From an uncultured Prevotellaceae bacterium (GTDB lineage: Bacteria > Bacteroidota > Bacteroidia > Bacteroidales > Bacteroidaceae): 64,000 bases of DNA. The DNA lies in assembly GCA_902767775.1 (NCBI GenBank), contig CACXIP010000015.1:38931-102930 (forward strand). Reading direction: 5' to 3'. Positions 35,614-45,139 of this stretch are shown here, one piece after another (position 1 is the stretch's first letter; each line of letters opens with the position of its first letter). A program made the translations under genes and the position numbers. Under the pieces are notes generated by a model that had not been told where the DNA came from, searched no databases, and saw only the letters and a program-made list of their open reading frames with translations.

Positions 35614-36522
35614 ATGACAGCGATAACCAATTTCGAACAACTGACCGCGCATTTGGTTGAGCGTGGTTTACGCAAGCGTGTGGCAGTAGTATGTGCCAGC
35701 GACTCTTCCACCCAGAATGCCGTGGCACGTGCCCTCCGTGAGGGCTTTGCCGAAGCTATTTTTGTAGGTTCCCGTGAGGCTGTGGAAGCCAATGCCGACA
35801 TTCAGCTTTACAGCGACCATATCTCCTACGTCGATGCCACTGATGGTGACGATGCGGCTCAGAAAGCCGTGGCACTCGTGCGTGAGGGTAAGGCCGACAT
35901 TTTGATGAAAGGACTGATTAACACCGACAATCTGCTCCATGCCGTGCTCAATAAGGAAACCGGAATTCTCCCCCGTGGACAGGTGCTCACACATATCACC
36001 GCCTCCGCCATCCCCGGCTACCCGAAGCTCCTTTTCTTCACCGATGCAGCAGTGATTCCCTACCCCACCCATGAGCAACGTGTGGAACAGGTGCGCTACA
36101 TTGTGAAACTTTGTCACGACTTCGGCATCAGTACGCCCAAAATCTCACTGATTCACTGTTCGGAAAAGGTGGGCGGCAAGTTCTTCCCCTTCACCGAGCG
36201 CTATGCAGAAATTATAGAACAAGGAGCAGCAGGAGAGTTCGGTTCCTGCATCATCGATGGTCCGCTTGACCTGAAGACCTCATGTTGCAAGGAGAGTCTG
36301 GTGAAGAAAGGTATCAGTTCTCCATTGGATGGCGAGGCTGATGCACTCATCTTTCCTGACATCCAGGCAGGCAACGTGTTCTACAAGACCATCACCTTTT
36401 TCTGCCATGCCGAGACAGCAGGTATGCTCGCTGGCACATTAGCCCCCGTCGTACTACCTTCCAGGGGCGACAGCGAGCAGTGCAAATATTGCAGCCTTGC
36501 CCTGGCAGCCATCAACGCATAA
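35614..36522 (+). CDS. ptb: Phosphate butyryltransferase/acetyltransferase family enzyme
   Basis: 302 residues from the ATG at 35614; an upstream in-frame methionine would place the promoter inside the gene. The family exchanges CoA and phosphate on short acyl groups. Visible are VAVVCASDSSTQNAVARALREGFAEAIFVG, DILMKGLINTDNLLHAVLN, ILPRGQVLTHITA and C-terminal GDSEQCKYCSLALAAI. No butyrate kinase gene follows; the next gene is uvrA, 27 bases on. Whether the substrate is butyryl-, acetyl- or branched acyl-CoA cannot be told. Confidence 0.88.
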   Translation: MTAITNFEQLTAHLVERGLRKRVAVVCASDSSTQNAVARALREGFAEAIFVGSREAVEANADIQLYSDHISYVDATDGDDAAQKAVALVREGKADILMKGLINTDNLLHAVLNKETGILPRGQVLTHITASAIPGYPKLLFFTDAAVIPYPTHEQRVEQVRYIVKLCHDFGISTPKISLIHCSEKVGGKFFPFTERYAEIIEQGAAGEFGSCIIDGPLDLKTSCCKESLVKKGISSPLDGEADALIFPDIQAGNVFYKTITFFCHAETAGMLAGTLAPVVLPSRGDSEQCKYCSLALAAINA

Positions 36523-36549
36523 ACCACCATACACCCAGACCTTGCAGGC

Positions 36550-39378
36550 ATGAGAGAATACATAGAGGTAAAAGGAGCCCGTGTCAACAACCTTAAAAAC
36601 ATTGACATCAGCATTCCCCACGGACAATTGATTGTCATTGCCGGAGTCAGCGGCAGCGGCAAGTCATCGCTTGCCTTCGACACGTTATATGCCGAAGGCC
36701 AGCGCCGTTATGTGGAAAGCCTCTCCTCCTATGCCCGACAGTTCTTAGGGCGGATGAGCAAACCAGAGTGTGATTACATTAAGGGACTGCCTCCTGCCAT
36801 AGCGATAGAACAGCGTGTTAACAGCCGCAACCCCCGTTCCACTGTAGGCACCTCAACAGAAATCTACGAGTACCTCCGCTTGCTTTATGCCCGCATCGGA
36901 CAAACCTACTCCCCTATCAGCGGTACGTTGGTGAAGAAGCACTCTACCGAGGACATCATCAGCAAGGTACAGGAGTTCACCATCGGCACTCGTTTCTGTG
37001 TGATGGCCCCTCTCCATCTCCCCGAGGGACGCACTTTGGAGCGGCAGTTGCAGATGGAGTTGCAACAAGGTTTTGTCCGTCTGTTCATCAAGGGCGAGTT
37101 TGTCAGGATAGAAGATTTCCTCAACGATGCAGAAGCGCTTTCCCATGCCACTGTCAGTGACATCTACATCCTCATCGACAGAATGTCACTCGACGGCAGC
37201 AAGGACAGCATCTCACGCCTTACAGACTCAGCCGAGACAGCGTTGTATGAAGGTGACGGAGCCTGCCGTATTACCTTCCTGCCATCCAATCTCTCGTATG
37301 ATTTCTCCATGCGTTTTGAAGCCGACGGCCAGCGTTTTGAGGAGCCCAGTGACAATATGTTCTCCTTCAACTCCCCCATAGGTGCCTGTCCTACCTGCGA
37401 GGGTTATGGTAAGGTGCTTGGCATCGACGAGCGACTGGTCATTCCCAACAGCACACTGAGTGTTTATGAGGGATGCGTGCAGTGCTGGCATGGTGACAAA
37501 ATGAAGATGTGGCAGGAGGAGTTTTGTCGCCGCGCCACCCGCGATGGCTTTCCTATTTTTACGCCTTATATGGAACTCTCCGCCAAGGAGAAGGACTGGC
37601 TATGGCATGGTTTGCCCAGCGACCGCAACAGAGACACCCATGACCGTGTCTCAATAGATGCTTTCTTCGACATGGTCAGGGAAAACCAGTACAAGATACA
37701 GTATCGTGTGATGTTGAGCCGCTACAAAGGCAAGACCATCTGTCCCTCATGCCGCGGTACCCGTCTGAAGAAAGAGGCGCAATATGTAAAAATAGCAGGC
37801 AAGAGCATTTCCGACCTGGTGGAGATGCCCGTCAGCAATCTCCGCAAATGGTTTGACACCCTTCCTTTAGAGGAACATGAGGAAGAGATAGCCAGACGTC
37901 TTCTCACCGAAATCAGAAACAGGCTGATGTTTCTCGACGAGGTGGGACTGGGTTACCTCACACTCAACCGGCAGTCGAACACACTCAGTGGTGGTGAGAG
38001 CCAGCGCATCAACCTTACCACATCATTGGGCAGTTCGCTTGTCGGTTCACTCTACATCCTTGATGAGCCCAGCATAGGTCTCCACAGCCGTGACACCGAC
38101 CGTCTGATACACGTGCTGAAGGAGTTGCAGTCGCTTGGCAACACAGTTATCATCGTGGAGCACGACGAGGAGTTCATGCGTGCCGCCGACTATCTCATCG
38201 ATGTGGGGCCCGATGCCGGCCGTCTGGGTGGAGAAATCGTCTTTGAAGGAAAAGCTTCCGACATTCAGGATGGAGCACTTGTGAAATACCCCAGAAGCCA
38301 TACAGTGAAATACCTGCTCCATCAGGAGAGCATTCCCGTTTCCCTCTCCCGCCGTCCATGGAACATGTGGATTTCCCTTCGCGGTGCTCGGATGCACAAT
38401 CTCCGAGGCATCGACGTAAAATTCCCCCTCAATGTGCTGACAGTGGTGACCGGGGTGAGTGGCAGTGGCAAGTCATCACTTGTCAACGGCATCCTCTATC
38501 CCGCCCTCAAGCGACACATGGGTGATGTCTGCGACCCACCGGGTGAATACCTTGCTTTAGAAGGCGACTGGGAGCAGTTGAGCCGCGTGGAGTTCGTTGA
38601 CCAAAATCCTATCGGCAAGAGCAGCCGCAGCAATCCCGCCACCTATGTGAAGGCATACGATGCCATCCGTCAGTTGTTTGCCGACCAGCCGTTGTCGAAG
38701 CAGATGGGCTTCTCGCCCCAATATTTCTCCTTCAACACCGATGGTGGCCGTTGCGAGGAATGCAAGGGTGCCGGAGTCATCACCGTGGAGATGCAGTTCA
38801 TGGCCGACCTTGAGTTGGAGTGTGAGTCGTGCCACGGTCAGCGTTTCAAGCGCGATATCCTGGAGGTGCGTTTTGCCGACAAGAATATCAATGAGGTGCT
38901 CGACATGACGGTCTCCGAAGCCATCATCTTCTTCAACGAGCACAATGAGACCACTATTTCCAAGCGTCTGCAGCCTTTGGAGGACGTGGGACTCGGTTAC
39001 ATCAAGTTGGGACAGAGTTCCTCCACCCTGTCAGGTGGCGAGAACCAACGTGTGAAACTTGCTTACTTCATCGGTCAAGAGCGGCAGGAACCCACCCTGT
39101 TTATTTTCGATGAGCCTACCACAGGTCTTCATTTCCACGACATCCGCCGTTTGCTCTCCTCCTTCAATGCCTTGATTGAGCGCGGGCATACAGTGTTGGT
39201 CATCGAGCACAACATGGAAGTCATCAAATGCGCCGACCATGTGATAGACCTCGGTCCCGATGGAGGTGACAAGGGCGGCAACCTCGTCTTTGCCGGAACA
39301 CCGGAGCAATTGGCCGACTGTCCGCAAAGCATTACCGGTGTCTACCTCAAGAGAAAATTATCAGAAAAAATTTGTTGA
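36550..39378 (+). CDS. uvrA: Excinuclease ABC subunit A
   Basis: DNA-damage recognition ATPase of nucleotide excision repair. 942 residues, full length. Two ABC modules, each with Walker A GVSGSGKSS (first at 32-40, second near residue 638), signatures NTLSGGESQRINL and STLSGGENQRVKL, and Walker B LYILDEPSIGL and LFIFDEPTTGL. Zinc-binding cysteine pairs are seen at CPTCEGYG, CPSCRGTR, CEECKGAG and CESCHGQR. The start MREYIEVKGARVNNLKNI is standard. Its last codons overlap the promoter of the following tRNA genes. Confidence 0.97.
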   Translation: MREYIEVKGARVNNLKNIDISIPHGQLIVIAGVSGSGKSSLAFDTLYAEGQRRYVESLSSYARQFLGRMSKPECDYIKGLPPAIAIEQRVNSRNPRSTVGTSTEIYEYLRLLYARIGQTYSPISGTLVKKHSTEDIISKVQEFTIGTRFCVMAPLHLPEGRTLERQLQMELQQGFVRLFIKGEFVRIEDFLNDAEALSHATVSDIYILIDRMSLDGSKDSISRLTDSAETALYEGDGACRITFLPSNLSYDFSMRFEADGQRFEEPSDNMFSFNSPIGACPTCEGYGKVLGIDERLVIPNSTLSVYEGCVQCWHGDKMKMWQEEFCRRATRDGFPIFTPYMELSAKEKDWLWHGLPSDRNRDTHDRVSIDAFFDMVRENQYKIQYRVMLSRYKGKTICPSCRGTRLKKEAQYVKIAGKSISDLVEMPVSNLRKWFDTLPLEEHEEEIARRLLTEIRNRLMFLDEVGLGYLTLNRQSNTLSGGESQRINLTTSLGSSLVGSLYILDEPSIGLHSRDTDRLIHVLKELQSLGNTVIIVEHDEEFMRAADYLIDVGPDAGRLGGEIVFEGKASDIQDGALVKYPRSHTVKYLLHQESIPVSLSRRPWNMWISLRGARMHNLRGIDVKFPLNVLTVVTGVSGSGKSSLVNGILYPALKRHMGDVCDPPGEYLALEGDWEQLSRVEFVDQNPIGKSSRSNPATYVKAYDAIRQLFADQPLSKQMGFSPQYFSFNTDGGRCEECKGAGVITVEMQFMADLELECESCHGQRFKRDILEVRFADKNINEVLDMTVSEAIIFFNEHNETTISKRLQPLEDVGLGYIKLGQSSSTLSGGENQRVKLAYFIGQERQEPTLFIFDEPTTGLHFHDIRRLLSSFNALIERGHTVLVIEHNMEVIKCADHVIDLGPDGGDKGGNLVFAGTPEQLADCPQSITGVYLKRKLSEKIC

Positions 39379-39394
39379 TAAGGAAAAATTGCAT

Positions 39395-39402
39395 TAACTT
39401 TG
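39395..39402 (+). promoter_or_regulatory. -7 promoter element for the tRNA pair
   Basis: TAACTTTG with TTTG at 39371-39374, 20 bases upstream and inside the uvrA stop region. The transcript start would be about 20 bases before the first tRNA. Confidence 0.75.
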
Positions 39403-39426
39403 CGCTCGGATTAAAAAGCCCCTTTT

Positions 39427-39499
39427 GCCGATATGGCTCAGTTGGTAGAGCAATTCATTCGTAATGAATAGGTCCCGGGTTCGAGTCCCGGTATCGGCT
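39427..39499 (+). tRNA. tRNA-Thr (anticodon CGT)
   Basis: A full cloverleaf: acceptor GCCGATA/TATCGGC, D arm with GGCTCAGTTGGTAGAGC, anticodon arm ATTCA-TTCGTAA-TGAAT, T arm CCGGG-TTCGAGT-CCCGG, discriminator T. The 3' CCA is not encoded (the next bases are CAT). Confidence 0.95.
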
Positions 39500-39506
39500 C
39501 ATTTTT

Positions 39507-39577
39507 GCGGAATTAGCACATCGGTAGTGCATCGGCTTCCCAAGCCGAGGAGGCGGGTTCGATTCCCGTATTCCGCT
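39507..39577 (+). tRNA. tRNA-Gly (anticodon CCC)
   Basis: Acceptor GCGGAAT/ATTCCGC, D arm GCACATCGGTAGTGC, anticodon arm TCGGC-TTCCCAA-GCCGA, T arm CGGG-TTCGATT-CCCG, discriminator T, no encoded CCA. It is seven bases from the Thr tRNA and shares its promoter and terminator. Confidence 0.95.
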
Positions 39578-39595
39578 CAACAATCCAAGACATTG

Positions 39596-39634
39596 AAAGC
39601 CAGTCAGTTGAACAATATTCAATGACTGGCTTTT
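39596..39634 (+). terminator. Intrinsic terminator after the tRNA pair
   Basis: AAAGCCAGTCA / TGACTGGCTTT, an 11-bp stem extended by an inner TTGAA/TTCAA pair, followed by T. Confidence 0.88.
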
Positions 39635-39670
39635 CTGCTTATCATCATCAACTACTCCAATCTAAAGTAT

Positions 39671-40129
39671 ATGAACAAGATTATTATTCTTATTGCGGCA
39701 GCCCTATTGCCCATGTGTGCAATGGCACAAAAGAGTTACGTCAATGTCGTAGCTCTCGGAGTGAACAACAGTTATGGACATAAGATGTATCTGTCGGGCG
39801 ACATTCCTTCTGGTTTGAAGACCTTCTATGACGACTATTACGACAAGGTCAAGGTTGGAGAAATCGTCAATCAACTTGCTTCTCATGGTTTTGTTGTTGA
39901 GCAGATGTCATGCACCCATAATGAGGCCGCTGTAAATGAGACCATCTTGCTTTCCAAAGATGCCTCACCAAATCCGACACCGGTTCGCAACACCTTGTCG
40001 GAGCGAGAAGGCGAAACCGTGGAAGTGGCACGTTACAACCTTCAGGGCATGCCTGTCAAACCCCATGAGAAAGGGGTCCAAATAGTGGTCTATTCCAATT
40101 ACACCACCCGCACCGTCATCGTGGAGTAA
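39671..40129 (+). CDS. Small secreted protein with a DLQG-type C-terminal tail
   Basis: 152 residues. The signal peptide is MNKIIILIAAALLPMCAMA, cut before QKSY. The middle (20-105) has no recognised domain. The last 35 residues read VARYNLQGMPVKPHEKGVQIVVYSNY...TVIVE. This follows the pattern of the short type-IX-secretion-like tails seen on two other proteins of this window (IYDLQGR...GIYIQNGKK), though the tail here is variant. It is probably a surface or exported protein. Function unknown. Confidence 0.65.
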   Translation: MNKIIILIAAALLPMCAMAQKSYVNVVALGVNNSYGHKMYLSGDIPSGLKTFYDDYYDKVKVGEIVNQLASHGFVVEQMSCTHNEAAVNETILLSKDASPNPTPVRNTLSEREGETVEVARYNLQGMPVKPHEKGVQIVVYSNYTTRTVIVE

Positions 40130-40165
40130 TTGGACTGGTTGTTCACATACCTGCGAAGATGGTGG

Positions 40166-41995
40166 TTATGATTGCTCCATGGTGTTGGCGATTTTGTCGA
40201 CATTCATGCTGCGGGCACTGGCATCGAAAATATCTTTATATACACCGCCTTGTTGGTAAACCTCATCAGGTTTTCCCCCTTGTACCACATGTCCCTCTTT
40301 AAGGACATAGATATAGTCGGCATCGATAATCTGTCCGATGTTGTGTGAGATGATGATGACAGTACGCCCTGTCTTGATGGCATCGATGCTCGCCTTGATT
40401 TGCTCGGTGGCGATGGCATCGAGGCTGGCAGTAGGTTCATCAAGGAAGATGATGGGTGGGTTTTTGATGAACATACGTGCGATGGCGATTCGCTGCTGCT
40501 GTCCTCCACTCAGTTGTAGCGCCTGTGTTTCAAATCCATGTGGCAATTGTATGATTTGGTCATAGATATACGCCTGTTGTGCCGCCTTCACCACCTCCTC
40601 ATGCGTGGCATTAGGATTGCCATATTTGATGTTCTCTTCAATGGTGCCGTCGAAGATATGATTCTTCTGCAGCACCAGTCCCACGTTGTCACGCAGCCAT
40701 TGTGTGTCCCACTCGCTAAGTTCCACCCCATCGAGTGTGATGCTGCCACGGTCGGGATGGTAGAACTTGTCGAGCAAGTTGACGATGGTGCTCTTACCTG
40801 CCCCGCTAAGTCCCACAAGAGCCGTAATTTTCCCGCTTCGGATATGCATGGAAACATCGAAGAGCGCCTGAGTGCCATTGCTGTAGGTGAAGTCTACCCC
40901 TGAGAGTTGGAAGTCGCCTTTCACTTCAGCAGGATGGTGTTTGCCCGAATCCTCCACCTCATTGTCGGCATGCAGGATGCCGAAGAATCCCTCGGCATAG
41001 ATAAGCGCGTCGTTCATGTCGTCGTAAATGCGGTGGAGCTGACGGATGGGCGCACTCACATTGGCAAAAAGCATCACATGATACATGATTTTGCCGATGG
41101 TCATCCCAGGATAGTCGATAAGCACGAGATATGCAGTGAGGATGATGATGAGCACTGTGCCAATCTGCTCGAGGAAGCTCTTCAGTCCATTGAACATATA
41201 ACTCTGTTTCCGGGTATTGAGTTGCAGGTCGGTCATGTTGCGCTGGATATCCGCCTGTCGCCCAGCTTCAATGCTCTCTCTGTTGAACGACTTGATGACA
41301 GTGATGCTCTCGATGATGTTGAGGATGTTCTGACTCACCGCCTGATGTCCGCCAAAAATACCCCTTCTTCCCCCCTTCATCCGTTTCGCCTGAATATAGG
41401 TGACCCAGAAGTAGATAGGCACGATGCAAAGTGCCACGAGACCCACATAGACATTCGCCATGAACATCAGCACCAATGCCAGGATGGCGCTGGTGAAAAG
41501 CGGAAGAATCTCGATAAAGAAATTGTTGACCGTGTTGCTGAGGCTCATGATGCCCCGGTCGATACGCGACTGCAGTTTTCCCGTCTCATTACCCTCTGAT
41601 GTGAAGAAAGCCATCCTGAACGACAGCATTCTCCGCACCACACTCAACGACAAGTCTCGACTCACAAGGATGCGCATACGCTCACCATAGTATCGTTGGA
41701 AAAAGGTTACCAAAGCTGCTATCACCTCCTTGCCGAGGAGGATGATGCTGATGGTAGTGAGGATACGCACCGCACTTGCCCAGGAGAACTGTGGTTGCTG
41801 GATGAGGGCATTGATGGCATCAACGGCCCGGTCGAGCACCACCGCATTGACCTGCGCCATGAACGACCCTACAAGAGTGAGTGCCAGTGTCATACCGATA
41901 AGAGCCTTGTAGGGCAGAACAAAAGGCAATATATTTTTCAGCAGGTCAAGGATATTCATCTTGCCTGTTGGGGAAGGCATGTTTTCTTTGGGCAT
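40166..41995 (-). CDS. ABC exporter, fused membrane and ATPase domains (MsbA/MdlB type)
   Basis: 609 residues. Six transmembrane helices lie in about 25-320 (LIGMTLALTLVGSFMAQV, ...EILPLFTSAILALVLMFMANVYVGLVALCIVPIYFW). The nucleotide-binding domain follows from about 365, with Walker A LVGLSGAGKST, Q-loop GLVLQKNHIF, signature ALQLSGGQQQR, Walker B PPIIFLDEPTASLD and H-loop IIISHNI. It acts as a homodimer or with a partner not seen here. Substrate unknown (lipid, peptide or drug). In-frame methionines at residues 6 and 13 are alternative starts. Confidence 0.9.
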   Translation of the reverse strand: MPKENMPSPTGKMNILDLLKNILPFVLPYKALIGMTLALTLVGSFMAQVNAVVLDRAVDAINALIQQPQFSWASAVRILTTISIILLGKEVIAALVTFFQRYYGERMRILVSRDLSLSVVRRMLSFRMAFFTSEGNETGKLQSRIDRGIMSLSNTVNNFFIEILPLFTSAILALVLMFMANVYVGLVALCIVPIYFWVTYIQAKRMKGGRRGIFGGHQAVSQNILNIIESITVIKSFNRESIEAGRQADIQRNMTDLQLNTRKQSYMFNGLKSFLEQIGTVLIIILTAYLVLIDYPGMTIGKIMYHVMLFANVSAPIRQLHRIYDDMNDALIYAEGFFGILHADNEVEDSGKHHPAEVKGDFQLSGVDFTYSNGTQALFDVSMHIRSGKITALVGLSGAGKSTIVNLLDKFYHPDRGSITLDGVELSEWDTQWLRDNVGLVLQKNHIFDGTIEENIKYGNPNATHEEVVKAAQQAYIYDQIIQLPHGFETQALQLSGGQQQRIAIARMFIKNPPIIFLDEPTASLDAIATEQIKASIDAIKTGRTVIIISHNIGQIIDADYIYVLKEGHVVQGGKPDEVYQQGGVYKDIFDASARSMNVDKIANTMEQS

Positions 41996-42025
41996 TTGCC
42001 GAATAGGATTTGGTGGGGATTGGAA

Positions 42026-42054
42026 AAGGCCTGGGAGTATTTCCCCCAGGCCTT
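42026..42054 (-). terminator. Intrinsic terminator of the C4-dicarboxylate transporter unit
   Basis: AAGGCCTGGG / CCCAGGCCTT, a 10-bp stem, followed on the minus strand by TTTTCC. It separates the transporters from the ABC exporter. Confidence 0.82.
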
Positions 42055-42071
42055 ATTTGAAATTGCAATGC

Positions 42072-43514
42072 TTAGAAGATAATGGAAGACAGGAAGTAGC
42101 AAACCAACGTACTCACGATGACGCAGATGAGACCTGGCACCATGAAGGAGTGATTGAACACATACTTGCCAATCTTCGTAGTTCCCGAGCGGTCCATGTT
42201 GACCGTTGCAATATCAGTAGGATAATTGGGGATAAAGAAATATCCATAAGCACATGGCAGCACACCGAGCAGCACCCATCCCGGGATGCCCAGGGCATAA
42301 GCCACAGGCAGCAGCGAGACAACCACCGCACCTTGAGAGTTGATAAGCACAGAGAAGATGAAGAACATCAGTGCAATAGTCCACCGATACTCACTTACCA
42401 TCGTTCCCAGCAGTTCCTTGATACTATCCATGTGTGCCCCGAAGAAGGTGTTGGCCAACCATGCGATACCGTAGATAGCCACCACAGCCACCATACCCGA
42501 CTGCCACACATTGCCAGCCACAGCAGACTTGGGTTTTGCACCACAGAAAATAATCATTAGCGCTGCCGCCGTGATGAGTATAATTTGGATGACCAAATAC
42601 ATCTTGATGGCAGTGGGAACTTTTGCTGTTACGCCAGCCATCACAATGCCAGCCTTAGCCAATTGTTCTGGACTGACCGTCTTGCCTGTGGGCAACAACA
42701 CATCTTTTGCACCGTCAATTGCCTTCACTGTCTCAAAAGAAGGAAGGATTTTCTGAGATAGCGCAAGAACAATGATCAGCACAATAGCTGCCAGGAAGAT
42801 ATAGACAGCACGTTTTGCCTTGGCGGATATCTCTTTGGTGAGCAAGGTGTCTGTATTGCCGTACACATAGTCGTGTCCCTCTTGCGTAGAGATTCTCTTC
42901 TGGAACTCAGGATCTTTGTCCAAGTCAAGTCCCCTGCGTGAACTCCAGGCAGCTGCCACTATCACACCCACAAGGCATGAGGGGATGGTGACCATCACAA
43001 TCTGCGGGATGCTGATGTGGAATCCATTGGCAGCTGAGATGGCCGAGAAGGCGATGACCGCCGCCGATATGGGAGAGCAGATGATGGCAATCATGGAAGC
43101 CACACTGGCGATGGCACATGGTCTTTCAGGTCGAATGCCTTTTTTGATAGACACATCAGTAATGATGGGCATGATGGTGTACATCACATGACCCGTTCCC
43201 ACCAAAACAGTCAGGAAGAACGTAGTGATTGGAGCAAGGAAAGTGATGTGCTGTGGATGACGGCGCAGAAGTTTCTCAGCCAGTTGGATGAGCCAGTCCA
43301 TACCGCCCGAAGCCTGCAGGACACCGGCGCATGTGACTGCTGCCACGATGATATAGATGACATCGGTAGGAGGAGTGCCCGGTTCCAAGCCATGGTCAAA
43401 TACGAGGAAAGCCAGTCCGAAACCAGCGATGGCACCCAGTGCCAAGCTGCCGTAACGCGAACCCAGATAGAGCGCGAGCAGTACAACGAGTAATTCTATG
43501 ATGGTGATTAACAT
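42072..43514 (-). CDS. Anaerobic C4-dicarboxylate transporter (DcuA/DcuB family), copy 1
   Basis: 480 residues, about twelve hydrophobic helices. The family exchanges fumarate, malate or aspartate for succinate in anaerobes. Recognised stretches are SLALGAIAGFGLAFLVFDHGLEPGTPPTDV, TFLAPITTFFLTVLVGTGHVMYTIMPII, ERPCAIASVASMIAIICSPISAAVIAF and FFIPNYPTDIATVNMDRSGTTKIGKYVFNHSFM-like C-terminus. It lies 32 bases downstream of a close paralogue and ends at a terminator. Confidence 0.93.
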   Translation of the reverse strand: MLITIIELLVVLLALYLGSRYGSLALGAIAGFGLAFLVFDHGLEPGTPPTDVIYIIVAAVTCAGVLQASGGMDWLIQLAEKLLRRHPQHITFLAPITTFFLTVLVGTGHVMYTIMPIITDVSIKKGIRPERPCAIASVASMIAIICSPISAAVIAFSAISAANGFHISIPQIVMVTIPSCLVGVIVAAAWSSRRGLDLDKDPEFQKRISTQEGHDYVYGNTDTLLTKEISAKAKRAVYIFLAAIVLIIVLALSQKILPSFETVKAIDGAKDVLLPTGKTVSPEQLAKAGIVMAGVTAKVPTAIKMYLVIQIILITAAALMIIFCGAKPKSAVAGNVWQSGMVAVVAIYGIAWLANTFFGAHMDSIKELLGTMVSEYRWTIALMFFIFSVLINSQGAVVVSLLPVAYALGIPGWVLLGVLPCAYGYFFIPNYPTDIATVNMDRSGTTKIGKYVFNHSFMVPGLICVIVSTLVCYFLSSIIF

Positions 43515-43546
43515 AATCTTGAATTTTTAAGTGTTATACTACATGT

Positions 43547-44986
43547 TTAGAATATCAGCATGCTCAGGCCGTATGCCACCAATGTGGCTACGACGATATG
43601 GATGAGTCCCGGCATCATAAACGAGTGGTTGAGCAGGTATTTTCCAATAACCGTAGTACCTGAGCGGTCGAAGTTCACTGTGGCAATATCCGAGGGATAG
43701 TTGGGTATGAAGAAGTAGCCATACACGCTGGGTAGCACACCGAGCAGCACCGGTCCTGGGATGCCCAGTGAATAGGCCAGCGGCAGCATTGACACCACCA
43801 CAGCCCCCTGCGAGTTGATGAGCACTGACACGAGGAAGAACACGAAGGCGATAGACCAGTTGTATTTCGCCACGATATCTCCCAGCATCGCCTGCATCTC
43901 CTCCGTGTAGTTGGAGAAATAAGTGTCGGCAAGCCATGCAATGCCAAAGATGGCCACCACAGCCACCATGCCCGACTGCCACACCGGACCCAGCACCGCC
44001 TTTTTGGGTGAAGCCTTGCAGAACATAATCATGATAGCGGCAGCCGTCACCATCACAATTTGGATGATGACATTCATCTTCAGCTGCACAGTGGACACCT
44101 CCGTGTATCCCGGCATCAAAATTTTAGCCTTTGCCAATGCATCCGCCGAAGCCACGGTACCATCGCTGAAGGTGTACTCAGGGGCATCCTTGATGGCCTT
44201 GATGGTCTCATAAGTCGGCAGGATATCCTGGAAGATGGCAAACAGCACAATGATGATGATGGCACCGAGGAATACATACACCGCATTCTTTGCCGACTGC
44301 GGAATCTCCTTATCAAGCGTTGTGGCACCGCCGCCATAGATATACGCACGCGTCTCTGGGTCCTGCAGTTTCTTTTGGAACTCAGGATCCTTGTCCAGGT
44401 CAAGTCCGCGGTGGTAAGATGCAGCGGCAGCTGCCATCAGTCCCATTATGCATGCAGGGAAGCTGACCATCAACACCTGGGGTATGGTCACATCGAAACC
44501 ATTGGCATTGGAGATGGTTACGAATGCCACCACAGCAGCAGCAATCGGTGAGCAAGTAATTCCTACCTGTGAGGCGATGGAAGCCACTCCGCACGGTCGC
44601 TCAGGACGTATGCCCTTTTTCAGTGCGATGTCGCAGATGATGGGCATCAGGGTGTACACCACGTGGCCCGTTCCCACCAATACAGTCAGCAAGAAAGTGC
44701 TGAGCGGTGCGAGGAAGGTGATGCGGTCGGGATGTTTGCGGAGCATCTTCTCTGCAATCTGTATCAGCCAATCCATGCCACCTGATGCCTGCATGATGCC
44801 AGCACAGGTTACGGCAGCGATGATGATGTAGATGACATCCGTAGGCGGTGTTCCCGGCTTCATTCCGAAGCCAAATACAAGCAGTGCCAGACCGATACCC
44901 GATATGGCACCCAAGGCCAGCGAGCCGTATCGCGAGCCTACCCATAACGCTCCCAAGACGATGAGGAGCTGAATAATCATTAACAT
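43547..44986 (-). CDS. Anaerobic C4-dicarboxylate transporter (DcuA/DcuB family), copy 2
   Basis: 479 residues from the ATG at 44986; a TTG two codons upstream is also possible. It aligns along its whole length with copy 1 (for example GTPPTDVIYIIIAAVTCAGIMQASGGMDWLIQIAEKMLRKHP). The two copies differ most in the soluble loop around residues 210-290 and in the loop near 275 (DAPEYTFSDGTVASADALAKAK). It is first in the pair, behind a promoter. The duplication suggests division of labour, for example fumarate uptake against succinate export, but substrates cannot be told. Confidence 0.93.
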   Translation of the reverse strand: MLMIIQLLIVLGALWVGSRYGSLALGAISGIGLALLVFGFGMKPGTPPTDVIYIIIAAVTCAGIMQASGGMDWLIQIAEKMLRKHPDRITFLAPLSTFLLTVLVGTGHVVYTLMPIICDIALKKGIRPERPCGVASIASQVGITCSPIAAAVVAFVTISNANGFDVTIPQVLMVSFPACIMGLMAAAAASYHRGLDLDKDPEFQKKLQDPETRAYIYGGGATTLDKEIPQSAKNAVYVFLGAIIIIVLFAIFQDILPTYETIKAIKDAPEYTFSDGTVASADALAKAKILMPGYTEVSTVQLKMNVIIQIVMVTAAAIMIMFCKASPKKAVLGPVWQSGMVAVVAIFGIAWLADTYFSNYTEEMQAMLGDIVAKYNWSIAFVFFLVSVLINSQGAVVVSMLPLAYSLGIPGPVLLGVLPSVYGYFFIPNYPSDIATVNFDRSGTTVIGKYLLNHSFMMPGLIHIVVATLVAYGLSMLIF

Positions 44987-45021
44987 AAGCAATTTAAGGT
45001 TTGGTAGTAACTATCTATTTG

Positions 45022-45029
45022 CAAAAGTA
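45022..45029 (-). promoter_or_regulatory. -7 promoter element for the C4-dicarboxylate transporter pair
   Basis: Minus-strand TACTTTTG, about 35 bases before the first ATG. Other bases of the 45.0-45.14 kb gap show nothing. Confidence 0.55.
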
Positions 45030-45139
45030 GTAAAAAAAATCCAAAAGTGTACATTTTTGCACAGATTATTTTGAAGTTTATTACACTTCTGCAAGTTGAG
45101 TGCAGTTGATGAAATCAATCCGTCAAGAGATATTAGCCA

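Noticed and set aside
40166-41995. Type I secretion or bacteriocin exporter for a local peptide
   Set aside because: No leader-peptidase (C39) domain or small precursor gene is adjacent.
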